From: Exercitatus varius
GTDB lineage: Bacteria; Pseudomonadota; Gammaproteobacteria; Enterobacterales; Pasteurellaceae
DNA length: 64,000 nucleotides
NCBI RefSeq assembly: GCF_029577735.1
Contig: NZ_JARQTO010000002.1
Span: forward strand, 124,001-188,000
Direction of reading: 5' to 3'
Part shown: piece by piece, positions 45,115 through 53,814 of the stretch
How the letters are laid out: each line of letters begins with the position of its first letter
How positions within the stretch are numbered: the first letter of the stretch is position 1
The notes under the pieces: model-generated
Database searches by the model: none
What the model was told of the DNA's origin: nothing
The model's input: the letters and a program-made list of their open reading frames with translations, nothing else
Program-made: the position numbers and the translations under genes

Positions 45115-45606
45115 TGGATACTCCTTAATTCTCTGTAATTTCAATAAAACTTGTTGTGAATCGAAGCGTAAAATCTGATTTTTGTTAATATGTTTCGCTT
45201 TATGGCGCAAAAATGATCTTCTTATTTGATTTTGAGCATTTTCAATCTGATTGAACACGTTATTCGATTCGCCGGTATATTGGGAATTATTGAGGAGTAT
45301 AGCGTTTATTTTCCGAGTAAGTTGTGATCTGAATCACATTTTATGATTTATTTAAATCTTATGATTTTATTTAATCATTTTGATATGGCCCGAAAAATAC
45401 CGTAACGACGATCTGACAGGCGATATTTGAAGAAAATAAATCACGGATATTTTTGTCCGTCGGTTTGAATTTATGAAGAGGATGCAAGCTTGAACGGAGA
45501 ATCCGAGAAATCCGTAAACAGCCGAAATTAACCCTGGTCAATCTTATTCTAAGCTTGTAAAATAACCGACTAATTTTATCTATTACATTCTTAATGAATT
45601 CAGAAA
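45115..45606. other. 492-base divergent gap between the PdxA-like operon and miaB
   Basis: Contains a leader of about 175 bases for the minus-strand operon, a CRP-dependent promoter, and a palindrome TTCAAT-CTG-ATTGAA at 45241-45255 downstream of the predicted start, a candidate repressor operator. The miaB-proximal 200 bases are AT-rich, and I see no strong promoter or gene there. Confidence 0.5.
45296..45338 (-). promoter_or_regulatory. Class II CRP-dependent promoter of the PdxA-like operon
   Basis: TGTGA-TCTGAA-TCACA (45323-45338) matches the CRP consensus at all ten key positions. On the minus strand TATACT (45301-45296) is a good -10. If its first base is -12, the CRP site is centred at -41.5, the class II position, and no separate -35 is needed. 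Confidence 0.75.
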
Positions 45607-47031
45607 ATGACACAGAAATTACATATTAAAACCTGGGGCTGTCAGATGAATGAGTATGACAGCGCTAAAATTGCCGATTTATTGTTCAGCACTCACGGAC
45701 TGGAATTGACGGAAGATGCGGAACAGGCGGACGTATTGCTGTTAAATACCTGTTCGATTCGTGAAAAAGCACAGGAAAAAGTTTTTTCCCAATTAGGTCG
45801 TTGGAAAACCTGGAAGAATGAAAAGCCGGGTTTAATCATCGGTGTGGGCGGTTGCGTCGCATCACAGGAAGGCGAGCATATTCGCGAACGCGCGCCCTTC
45901 GTAGATATTATTTTCGGGCCGCAAACTTTACACCGTTTGCCTGAAATGATTAATCAGATTCGAGGCGGTAAAAGTTCGGTGGTGGACGTCAGTTTCCCGG
46001 AAATCGAAAAATTCGATTGCCTGCCCGAGCCGAAAGCGGAAGGTCCGACTGCATTCGTTTCGATTATGGAAGGCTGTAATAAATATTGCACCTATTGTGT
46101 CGTGCCTTATACCCGCGGGGAAGAAGTCAGCCGTCCGCTGGACGACGTTTTGTTTGAAGTGGCGCAGTTGGCGGAACAGGGCGTGCGCGAAATCAATCTG
46201 TTAGGACAAAATGTAAACGCCTATCGCGGCCCGACGCACGACGGCGGTATTTGTACTTTTGCCGAATTATTGCGTTTAGTGGCTTCCATCGACGGTATTG
46301 ACCGCCTGCGTTTCACCACCAGTCATCCGATTGAATTCACCGACGATATTATTGAGGTTTACGCGGACACGCCCGAATTGGTCAGTTTCCTGCATTTACC
46401 GGTGCAGGCGGGTTCCGATCGTATTCTGACCATGATGAAACGCGGTCATACGGCGTTGGAATATAAGTCCATTATCCGTAAATTACGCAAAGTTCGTCCG
46501 GATATTCAAATCAGTTCGGATTTCATCGTCGGCTTCCCGGGAGAAACCAATGCGGAATTTGAGCAAACCATGAATCTGATTGCCGATGTGAATTTCGACA
46601 TGAGTTTCAGCTTTGTGTATTCCGCCCGTCCGGGCACGCCGGCGGCAGACATGCCGGACGACGTGAGCGAAGAAGAGAAAAAACAGCGTCTGTATTTGCT
46701 TCAGCAACGGATCAATAATCAGGCGGCGAAATTCAGCCGCGCAATGCTTGGCACCGAACAGCGCGTGCTGGTGGAAGGCCCGTCGAAGAAAGACATTATG
46801 GAATTGACCGGTCGCACCGAAAACAACCGCATTGTGAATTTCAAAGGCACGCCGGATATGATTGGCAAATTTGTCGATATTAAAATTACCGACGTGTTTA
46901 CCAATTCTCTGCGCGGCGATGTGGTACGTACCGAAGATGAAATGGGATTACGAGTGGAGCAATCGCCGCAATCGGTGATCCAACGCACCCGTAAAGAAGA
47001 CGAATTGGGCGTCGGCAAATACGTGGCGTAA
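45607..47031 (+). CDS. miaB: tRNA-2-methylthio-N6-dimethylallyladenosine synthase
   Basis: Radical-SAM methylthiotransferase that converts i6A37 to ms2i6A37 in tRNAs. 474 aa, as in E. coli. The N-terminal domain binds one cluster through cysteines in WGCQMNEYDS, LNTCSIREKA and GGCVASQ; the radical-SAM motif is GCNKYCTYCVVPYTRG near residue 155; a C-terminal TRAM domain closes the chain. No Shine-Dalgarno sequence is visible, but the N-terminus is standard. In E. coli ybeZ-ybeY follow; here five genes lie between. Confidence 0.96.
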   Translation: MTQKLHIKTWGCQMNEYDSAKIADLLFSTHGLELTEDAEQADVLLLNTCSIREKAQEKVFSQLGRWKTWKNEKPGLIIGVGGCVASQEGEHIRERAPFVDIIFGPQTLHRLPEMINQIRGGKSSVVDVSFPEIEKFDCLPEPKAEGPTAFVSIMEGCNKYCTYCVVPYTRGEEVSRPLDDVLFEVAQLAEQGVREINLLGQNVNAYRGPTHDGGICTFAELLRLVASIDGIDRLRFTTSHPIEFTDDIIEVYADTPELVSFLHLPVQAGSDRILTMMKRGHTALEYKSIIRKLRKVRPDIQISSDFIVGFPGETNAEFEQTMNLIADVNFDMSFSFVYSARPGTPAADMPDDVSEEEKKQRLYLLQQRINNQAAKFSRAMLGTEQRVLVEGPSKKDIMELTGRTENNRIVNFKGTPDMIGKFVDIKITDVFTNSLRGDVVRTEDEMGLRVEQSPQSVIQRTRKEDELGVGKYVA

Positions 47032-47059
47032 TCTTCGCATAAAAAACCTTTCATTTTTT

Positions 47060-47093
47060 GACCGCACTTTGACGTAAAGTGCGGTCGTTTTTT
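47060..47093 (+). terminator. Uptake-signal terminator after miaB
   Basis: GACCGCACTTT (47060-47070) pairs with AAAGTGCGGTC (47076-47086) over a 5-base loop, followed by GTTTTTT. A textbook uptake-signal terminator. Confidence 0.8.
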
Positions 47094-47128
47094 ATGGCGA
47101 TTGGTTATAAAACATAGCGAAGCATTAT

Positions 47129-47157
47129 TTCTTATTCATATTAGCGCCCCGTATAAT
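47129..47157 (+). promoter_or_regulatory. Promoter of the amino-acid ABC operon
   Basis: TATAAT (47152-47157) with a weak TTCTTA (47129-47134) at 17-base spacing, about 33 bases before the first start codon. Confidence 0.45.
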
Positions 47158-47189
47158 GATTCAATCGAAATCCTGACAAATTTATCATA

Positions 47190-47849
47190 ATGAACTGGCA
47201 ATATATTTGGAACGCCGTCCCGAGATTTATCGACGCAACCCTGCTGACGCTGAATTTATCCCTTTGGAGCATTATTCTGTCGATGATTATCGGCATGTTT
47301 TGCGCGGTGGCGCTTGTGTATAAAATCCGCGGATTGCAAGGGTTCGTGAAAGCTTATATTGAGCTTTCGCGTAACACGCCGCTGCTGATTCAGGTATTTT
47401 TTCTTTATTTCGGGTTATCGAAAATCGGTATCAAACTGGACGGCTTCACCTGCGGAATAATCGGACTGGCTTTTCTGGGCGGCAGTTACATGGCGGAAGC
47501 CTTCCGAGCCGGGCTGGAAGCGGTGTCCAAAGGACAAATCGAAAGTGCGCTGAGTTTGGGATTGACCTCGCGGCAGGCGTTTCGTTACGTGATTTTCCCG
47601 CAGGCATTCGCTATTTCAACGCCCGCTATCGGCGCCAACTGCTTGTTTCTCATGAAAGAAACTTCGGTTATCAGCGCCATTGCGGTGGCGGAATTAATGT
47701 TTTTGGCGAAAGATATAATCGGTATGGATTATAAAACCAACGAAGCCTTGTTTTTGCTGGTGGTGTTTTATTTGATTATTTTATTGCCGGTTTCCGTTTA
47801 TATCCGTTATTTGGAGCGCCGTTTACGCCGCGCAAAATATGGAGCGTAA
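47190..47849 (+). CDS. Polar amino-acid ABC transporter permease 1
   Basis: HisM/GlnP-type inner-membrane permease, 219 aa, with about five helices. The ABC permease cytoplasmic loop (EAA motif region) reads AFRAGLEAVSKGQIESALSL near residue 107. The N-terminal TLLTLNLSLWSII also fits the family. It heads a four-gene operon (permease, permease, ATPase, binding protein) and pairs with the next gene as a heterodimer. It has no obvious ribosome site. Confidence 0.9.
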   Translation: MNWQYIWNAVPRFIDATLLTLNLSLWSIILSMIIGMFCAVALVYKIRGLQGFVKAYIELSRNTPLLIQVFFLYFGLSKIGIKLDGFTCGIIGLAFLGGSYMAEAFRAGLEAVSKGQIESALSLGLTSRQAFRYVIFPQAFAISTPAIGANCLFLMKETSVISAIAVAELMFLAKDIIGMDYKTNEALFLLVVFYLIILLPVSVYIRYLERRLRRAKYGA

Positions 47850-47850
47850 C

Positions 47851-48519
47851 ATGGGATTGGGCATTCTTTTTCAAGGTTCGAATTTCGAGCGTTTGCTCGG
47901 CGGACTCGGCGTGACGGCGGAAATCGCGTTTGTCTCGGTTTTCTTCGCCTGTATTCTCGGCGTGTTATTGGGCATAGTGATGACAAGCCGAAACAAAATT
48001 ATCCGTTTTTTGTGCCGGTTTTATTTGGAAGTGGTACGCATTATCCCGCTGCTGGTGCTGTTATTTTTAGTTTATTTCGGCTTCGCCAAGTGGTTTAACG
48101 CCCATTTAGACGGCGTTTTGGTCTGTATTGTCGTTTTTGTTTTCTGGGGCGCGGCGGAAATGGGCGATTTGGTGCGCGGCGCCTTAACGTCCATTGAAAA
48201 ACATCAGGTTGAAGCGGCTTACGCGCTGGGTTTAAGCAAAATGCAGACTTTTATTTATATTTTGTTGCCGCAAAGTTTAAAACGCGTGACGCCGGGCGCG
48301 ATCAATCTGTTCACGCGTATGGTGAAAACCAGTTCGCTGGCGATGTTAATCGGTGTATTGGAAGTCATCAAAGTAGGACAACAGATTATTGAAACGTCCC
48401 TGTTTACGGATCCGTCGGCGGCGCTGTGGATTTACGGAGTCATTTTCGTACTGTATTTTGTGATTTGTTATCCGTTATCGTTATTTTCAAAATATTTGGA
48501 AAGCCGTTGGGAAAATTAG
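47851..48519 (+). CDS. Polar amino-acid ABC transporter permease 2
   Basis: Second HisQ/GlnP-type permease, 222 aa from ATG 47851, which has GGAG 7 bases upstream; an ATG four codons earlier is possible but lies across that site. The EAA loop VRGALTSIEKHQVEAAYALG lies near residue 110. The end of the upstream permease overlaps the ribosome site, so translation is coupled. Confidence 0.9.
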   Translation: MGLGILFQGSNFERLLGGLGVTAEIAFVSVFFACILGVLLGIVMTSRNKIIRFLCRFYLEVVRIIPLLVLLFLVYFGFAKWFNAHLDGVLVCIVVFVFWGAAEMGDLVRGALTSIEKHQVEAAYALGLSKMQTFIYILLPQSLKRVTPGAINLFTRMVKTSSLAMLIGVLEVIKVGQQIIETSLFTDPSAALWIYGVIFVLYFVICYPLSLFSKYLESRWEN

Positions 48520-48524
48520 AAATT

Positions 48525-49289
48525 ATGGCATTGCTTGAAATTAAAAATTTGGTCAAAAACTACGGCGAAGTGACCGCTCTTAACGGCATTGATTTATCCG
48601 TGAGAAAAGGCGAAGTCGTTGTGATTCTGGGGCCGTCCGGATGCGGCAAAAGTACATTATTGCGTTGCATTAACGGCTTAGAGGAAATCAAAAGCGGTGA
48701 ATTGACGTTGCAAAACTACGGCAAACTAGGCAAAGACATTTCCTGGGTAGAAGTGCGTCAGCATATCGGCATGGTTTTTCAGAGCTACGAATTGTTTTCC
48801 CATATGTCGGTGATCGATAACATTTTGCTCGGCCCGATGAAAGTACAAAAACGCAAACGGGAAGAAGTGGAAAAGCAGGCCGATGAATTGCTGAAACGGG
48901 TCGGTCTGTACGATCGTAAAAACGCTTATCCGCGTGAATTGTCCGGCGGTCAGAAACAGCGTATCGCTATTGTGCGTTCTTTATGTATGAATCCTGAAAT
49001 TATGCTGTTCGACGAAGTCACCGCCGCGCTGGATCCCGAAATGGTGCGCGAAGTGCTGGATGTGATTTTGAATCTGGCGAAAGAAGGCATGACCATGTTG
49101 ATCGTTACCCACGAAATGGGTTTTGCCCGCCAAGTGGCGGATCGGATTGTGTTTATGGACAGGGGCGAAATCATCGAACAGGACATTCCCGAATATTTCT
49201 TTACTAACCCGAAAACGGATCGCGCAAAAGCCTTTCTGAACATTTTAAATTACGAGTCAAGAGGAACAGACTATGAACAAAACATTTAA
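48525..49289 (+). CDS. Polar amino-acid ABC transporter ATP-binding protein
   Basis: GlnQ/HisP-type ATPase, 254 aa. Walker A GPSGCGKST near residue 35, Q-loop MVFQSYELFSHM near 84, signature LSGGQKQR near 140, Walker B IMLFDEVTAALDP near 158 and H-loop VTHEMGF near 193 are all intact. ATG 48525 lies 5 bases past the permease stop; the longer open frame upstream overlaps that gene. It overlaps the binding-protein gene by 17 bases. Confidence 0.94.
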   Translation: MALLEIKNLVKNYGEVTALNGIDLSVRKGEVVVILGPSGCGKSTLLRCINGLEEIKSGELTLQNYGKLGKDISWVEVRQHIGMVFQSYELFSHMSVIDNILLGPMKVQKRKREEVEKQADELLKRVGLYDRKNAYPRELSGGQKQRIAIVRSLCMNPEIMLFDEVTAALDPEMVREVLDVILNLAKEGMTMLIVTHEMGFARQVADRIVFMDRGEIIEQDIPEYFFTNPKTDRAKAFLNILNYESRGTDYEQNI

Positions 49290-50139
49290 AAAATTGACCG
49301 CACTTTTTGCTTCGCTACTGCTGGCCGCGGGCATCACGGCATGCAACGATAAGAACGACGCGCAATCGGCAAACGCTGATGCGACAAAAGCTTCCGCGCT
49401 GGAACGGATTAAACAAGCGGACAAAATCCGCATCGGCGTATTCAGCGACAAACCGCCGTTCGGTTATGTGGACAAAGACGGCAAAAATCAGGGATTTGAT
49501 GTGGAAATCGCCAAAGCCTTAACCAAAGATTTGCTGGGCGATGAGAACAAAGTGGAATTCGTGTTGGTGGAAGCTGCAAACCGCGCGGAATATCTGCTTT
49601 CTAACAAAGTGGACATCACGTTGGCTAATTTCACGGTTACGCCGGCTCGCCAGGAAGTGGTGGATTTCGCCAAACCTTACATGAAAGTGGCGCTGGGCGT
49701 GGTATCAAAAGACGGCGCCGTGATTACCGATGTGAAACAATTGGAAGGCAAAACCTTATTGGTGAACAAAGGCACCACCGCGGACGCTTATTTCAGCAAA
49801 AATTTCCCGCAAATCAACTTGTTGAAATTCGAACAAAACACCGAAACATTCGAAGCTTTGCGTGACGGTCGCGGCGACGCCCTTGCTCATGACAACGCGT
49901 TATTGTTCGCCTGGGTGAAAGAAAATCCGGGTTTCACCGTCGGTATAAAAGAATTGGGCGACATTGACTTTATCGCCGGCGCCGTGCGTAAAGAAGACAA
50001 AGATTTGCTGGAATGGTTAAACGCCGAAACGGAAAAACTGGGTAAAGAAGGGGTATTACAGCAGGCGTACGATAAGGTGTTAGCACCTATTTACGGCGAC
50101 AGCATTAAAGCCTCGGATATTGTGGTTGAGTATAAGTAG
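49273..50139 (+). CDS. Amino-acid ABC transporter substrate-binding lipoprotein
   Basis: Periplasmic binding protein, 288 aa, anchored by a lipobox ITAC at residues 21-24. The SBP family 3 fold is visible: DKIRIGVFSDKPPFGYVDKD near 50 and DITLANFTVTPARQEVVDFA near 115. It resembles H. influenzae HI1080 and PEB1/cystine-glutamate binding proteins; the ligand is not resolved. The start overlaps the ATPase gene. An uptake signal is embedded in the signal-peptide codons (49297). Adjacent gshF suggests cysteine/cystine or glutamate as cargo (inference). Confidence 0.9.
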   Translation: MNKTFKKLTALFASLLLAAGITACNDKNDAQSANADATKASALERIKQADKIRIGVFSDKPPFGYVDKDGKNQGFDVEIAKALTKDLLGDENKVEFVLVEAANRAEYLLSNKVDITLANFTVTPARQEVVDFAKPYMKVALGVVSKDGAVITDVKQLEGKTLLVNKGTTADAYFSKNFPQINLLKFEQNTETFEALRDGRGDALAHDNALLFAWVKENPGFTVGIKELGDIDFIAGAVRKEDKDLLEWLNAETEKLGKEGVLQQAYDKVLAPIYGDSIKASDIVVEYK

Positions 50140-50153
50140 TTGATCTTAAAGGT

Positions 50154-50187
50154 AAAAAAGTGCGGTCAAATTTGACCGCACTTTTTT
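50154..50187 (+). terminator. Perfect 34-base uptake-signal palindrome after the ABC operon
   Basis: AAAAAAGTGCGGTCAAA is followed directly by its reverse complement, giving a perfect inverted repeat with two uptake signals and a T6 3' end. Confidence 0.8.
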
Positions 50188-50281
50188 AACTGTGGCGAAA
50201 TTATCCAATCGGTGGTACAGTAGGGATATTTGTACAGTTCGCGTATTTTGCGTAAAGCCTGTTTGGCATGGAAGGATACTT

Positions 50282-52558
50282 ATGAATTTACGGCATATTA
50301 TTAAACAAAATCATCTTGAATTATTATTCCGGCAGGGCTATTTCGGTCTGGAAAAAGAAAGCCAGCGTGTGCATCGCGACGGCTCGGTGGTAACCTCCGA
50401 ACATCCGAAGGCATTTGGTAAGCGATCCTTTCATCCGTACATACAAACGGATTTTGCGGAAAGCCAGCTTGAATTGATTACGCCGCCGAATAAGAAACTG
50501 GAAGATACCTTCCGCTGGCTGCAAACCATTCATGAAGTGGTATTACGCACATTACCGGAAGACGAATTCATTTTTCCCATGAGCATGCCAGCCGGATTGC
50601 CGCCGGAAAAGGACATTAAAGTCGCTCAACTGGAAAATCCCGAAGATGTGGCGTATCGCGAACATTTGGTGGAATCCTACGGCGCTTACAAGCAAATGGT
50701 GAGCGGCATTCATTATAATTTCCAGCTTGATCCGGCGCTGATTGACGCATTATTTCATACGCAAAATGAATATCAGAACGCAGTGGAATTTCAGAATAAT
50801 TTATATCTGAAAATGGCAAAAAATTTCCTGCGTTATCAATGGATTTTACTCTATTTGTTATCCGCTACGCCGACGGCGGAAGCGAATTATTTCAAAGCGG
50901 GTTCGCCGCTGAAGCCGAATCAATATGTGCGCAGTTTGCGTTCCAGCCAATACGGCTACGTGAATGCGCCTGAAATTGTGGTGTCTTTCGACAGCATTCC
51001 TAAATATGTGGAAACCCTGGAACATTGGGTGAATTCGGGCAAGTTGGTTGCGGAAAAAGAATTTTATTCCAATGTGCGTTTGCGCGGAGCGAAAAAGGCC
51101 CGGGAATTCCTGCATACCGGGATTCAATATCTGGAATTCCGCTTATTCGATTTGAATCCGTTCGAACCGTACGGCATGAATTTGCGCGACGCAAAATTCG
51201 TTCATTATTTTATTCTGCTGATGATTTGGCTGGAGGAAACCGCGGATCAGGCCGGTGTGGAATTAGGCAAGGCGCGTCTGATGGAAGTGGCGTTTGAAGA
51301 TCCTCGCCGGGAAACGGCTTATCGCGCCGAAGGCGAACAGATTCTGAACGCCTTAATCGACATGTTAAAAGACATCGGCGCCGATGAAAGTGCGGTGGAA
51401 ATTGCGCAAGAAAAACTCACGCAGTTTGCCCGTCCGGAACAAACTTTGTGCGCCCGTTTAGTTGCCGCCATTGAACAAGCCGGCGGTTATCAAAAACTGG
51501 GCGCGGAACTGGCGCAACGTCATAAAGCGCAGGCGTTTGAACGTTTTTATGCCTTAACCGCTTTCGACAATATGGAATTATCCACCCAAGCTTTAATGTT
51601 TGATGCGATTCAAAAAGGGCTGGAAATGGAAATTCTGGATGAAAACGATCAGTTCCTGCGCCTGCAGTTCGGCGAGCATTTCGAATATGTGAAAAACGGT
51701 AATATGACAAGCCGTGACAGCTATATTTCACCGCTTATCATGGAAAACAAAGTGGTGACTAAAAAAGTACTGGAAAAAGCCGGTTTCAACGTGCCGAAAA
51801 GTCTGGAATTTACCGGTATCGAACAAGCGGTTGCCAGTTACGGTCTGTTTGAAGGGCGCCCCGTGGTGATTAAGCCGAAATCCACCAATTACGGTTTGGG
51901 CATCACTATTTTCCAACAGGGCGTGCATGATCGCGAGGATTTCGCCAAAGCCGTTGAAATCGCTTTCCGTGAAGACAAAGAAATCATGGTGGAAGATTAT
52001 TTAAGCGGCACCGAATACCGATTTTTCGTGTTGGGCGATCAAACTCTTGCCGTGTTGCTGCGCGTACCAGCCAACGTAGTGGGTGACGGCGTGCATACGA
52101 TGTCGGAATTGGTGGCGGCCAAAAACAATCATCCGTTACGCGGCGACGGCAGCCGAACGCCGCTGAAAAAGATTGCGTTGGGCGATATTGAACGGTTGCA
52201 GCTGAAAGAACAGGGTTTTACGGTTGACAGCATTCCCGCCAAAGGACAAATCGTACAGCTGCGGGCAAATTCCAATATCAGCACCGGCGGCGACAGTATC
52301 GACATGACGGATGAAATGCATCCGAGTTATAAAGCGCTTGCAGTGGGCATTACCAAAGCCATGGGCGCGGCGGTGTGCGGCGTGGATTTGATCATTCCTG
52401 ATCTGAAAAAGCCGGCCGAGCCTAATTTGCAATCTTGGGGCGTGATTGAAGCCAATTTCAATCCGATGATGATGATGCATATTTTCCCGTATCAAGGCAA
52501 ATCCAGACGGTTAACGCAGAATGTAATCAACATGCTGTTTCCGGAATTGCCGTCTTAA
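50282..52558 (+). CDS. gshF: Bifunctional glutamate-cysteine ligase/glutathione synthetase GshF (GshAB)
   Basis: Single enzyme making glutathione from glutamate, cysteine and glycine; cytoplasmic. 758 aa, the length seen in Pasteurella. The N-terminal GshA-like ligase region includes PMSMPAGLPPE near residue 100 and YMNLRDAKFVHYF near 298; the C-terminal ATP-grasp synthetase includes VVIKPKSTNYGLGITIF near 530 and GVIEANFNPMMMMHIFPYQG near 720. ATG 50282 follows GGAAGGA; the earlier in-frame extension crosses non-coding sequence. H. influenzae also depends on fused or imported glutathione systems. Confidence 0.95.
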   Translation: MNLRHIIKQNHLELLFRQGYFGLEKESQRVHRDGSVVTSEHPKAFGKRSFHPYIQTDFAESQLELITPPNKKLEDTFRWLQTIHEVVLRTLPEDEFIFPMSMPAGLPPEKDIKVAQLENPEDVAYREHLVESYGAYKQMVSGIHYNFQLDPALIDALFHTQNEYQNAVEFQNNLYLKMAKNFLRYQWILLYLLSATPTAEANYFKAGSPLKPNQYVRSLRSSQYGYVNAPEIVVSFDSIPKYVETLEHWVNSGKLVAEKEFYSNVRLRGAKKAREFLHTGIQYLEFRLFDLNPFEPYGMNLRDAKFVHYFILLMIWLEETADQAGVELGKARLMEVAFEDPRRETAYRAEGEQILNALIDMLKDIGADESAVEIAQEKLTQFARPEQTLCARLVAAIEQAGGYQKLGAELAQRHKAQAFERFYALTAFDNMELSTQALMFDAIQKGLEMEILDENDQFLRLQFGEHFEYVKNGNMTSRDSYISPLIMENKVVTKKVLEKAGFNVPKSLEFTGIEQAVASYGLFEGRPVVIKPKSTNYGLGITIFQQGVHDREDFAKAVEIAFREDKEIMVEDYLSGTEYRFFVLGDQTLAVLLRVPANVVGDGVHTMSELVAAKNNHPLRGDGSRTPLKKIALGDIERLQLKEQGFTVDSIPAKGQIVQLRANSNISTGGDSIDMTDEMHPSYKALAVGITKAMGAAVCGVDLIIPDLKKPAEPNLQSWGVIEANFNPMMMMHIFPYQGKSRRLTQNVINMLFPELPS

Positions 52559-52584
52559 TGACGCAAAAAACGCGCAATACAGGA

Positions 52585-52644
52585 AAAAGTGCGGGCGATT
52601 TTTGAGGAGTTTTTTAAAACACTGGAAAAATCGCCCGCACTTTT
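52585..52644 (+). terminator. Long variant uptake-signal hairpin after gshF
   Basis: A 19-bp stem pairs 52585-52603 with 52626-52644. Both arms carry the variant core AAGTGCGGG instead of AAGTGCGGT, so pairing is preserved. Four T residues close it. Confidence 0.65.
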
Positions 52645-52699
52645 CTACAATAACGCATGCACTAAGCGGGCGATCCCGATATCAATTAAGGACATAAAC

Positions 52700-53776
52700 T
52701 TGACAACGCCACAGCAAGAAGGATTTACGCTCTCTCCCGAAGATAATCACCGGCTTCAAGCGCTTTGCGGAGCGTTCGACGATAATCTCAAACTCATTGA
52801 AAAAGAATTTAATCTCCGCATTTCTCGCCGGAATTTTCATTTCGGCATTCAATCCGCCGACCAACCGACAAAGCCTCATCACGCCAAACTGATTCAAAAT
52901 GCTGCGAAATTGATTCAGCATTTGTATGCGGAAACGGCGCCGGTGCGCGGCAAAATTAAAGAGTTGGATCTTAATGATATTCATCTTGCGATTCAGGAAA
53001 GCCGCATGTTAAGTCAGACGACGGAAGACGAGCGCGCGGAAAGCAAGGTATACGGCACCACGATTAAAACCAAACGCGGGCTGATTAAACCGCGCGGTAA
53101 AAATCAGATTGAATATCTGCATAATATTTTAACCCACGATATCAGTTTCGGTATCGGGCCGGCGGGCACCGGCAAGACTTTTCTCGCCGTAGCGGCGGCG
53201 GTGGAAGCCTTGGAACGCCAGGAAATCCGCCGTATTTTGTTAACCCGTCCCGCCGTGGAAGCCGGCGAAAAACTGGGCTTTCTGCCGGGCGATCTGGGCT
53301 CCAAAATCGAACCTTATTTGCGCCCCTTATACGACGCCTTGTTCGAAATGCTCGGTTTTGAACGGGTGGAAAAGCTGATGGAACGTAATGTCATTGAAAT
53401 TGCGCCGCTTGCTTATATGCGCGGTCGTACGTTGAACGACAGTTTTATTATTCTCGACGAAAGCCAAAATACCACTGTCGAACAAATGAAAATGTTCCTG
53501 ACCCGAATTGGGTTTAATTCCAAAGCGGTGATTACCGGCGACGTAACCCAAGTGGACTTACCGCGCAGCCAGAAATCGGGCTTAAAACACGCCGTCGAAG
53601 TGTTATCCGAAGTGAAAGAATTAAGCTTTAATTACTTCGACAGCCAGGACATCGTTCGTCATCCGGTCGTCGCCAAAGTGGTTCAGGCCTACGAAAAATG
53701 GGAAGCGGAAGACGACGCGCGTAAGCAGAAAATCGCGGCGCAACGCCGTTTGGAACGCGAACAAGGCAATGAATAA
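52700..53776 (+). CDS. ybeZ: PhoH-like ATPase YbeZ
   Basis: PhoH-family P-loop ATPase that works with YbeY in ribosome/RNA quality control; cytoplasmic. 358 aa. Walker A GPAGTGKTF near residue 154 and Walker B FIILDESQN near 250. The TTG start at 52700 with AAGGA 7 bases upstream gives the family N-terminus; the open frame upstream runs into the hairpin after gshF. Next to ybeY, as in E. coli (miaB-ybeZ-ybeY). Confidence 0.92.
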   Translation: MTTPQQEGFTLSPEDNHRLQALCGAFDDNLKLIEKEFNLRISRRNFHFGIQSADQPTKPHHAKLIQNAAKLIQHLYAETAPVRGKIKELDLNDIHLAIQESRMLSQTTEDERAESKVYGTTIKTKRGLIKPRGKNQIEYLHNILTHDISFGIGPAGTGKTFLAVAAAVEALERQEIRRILLTRPAVEAGEKLGFLPGDLGSKIEPYLRPLYDALFEMLGFERVEKLMERNVIEIAPLAYMRGRTLNDSFIILDESQNTTVEQMKMFLTRIGFNSKAVITGDVTQVDLPRSQKSGLKHAVEVLSEVKELSFNYFDSQDIVRHPVVAKVVQAYEKWEAEDDARKQKIAAQRRLEREQGNE

Positions 53777-53814
53777 CCGCGGACGTATGATATACGCTCA
53801 GACGAGAAATATTT

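Noticed and set aside
45371..45613. 80-codon minus-strand ORF upstream of miaB
   Set aside because: AT-rich divergent promoter region, overlapping the miaB start; no domain and no ribosome site.
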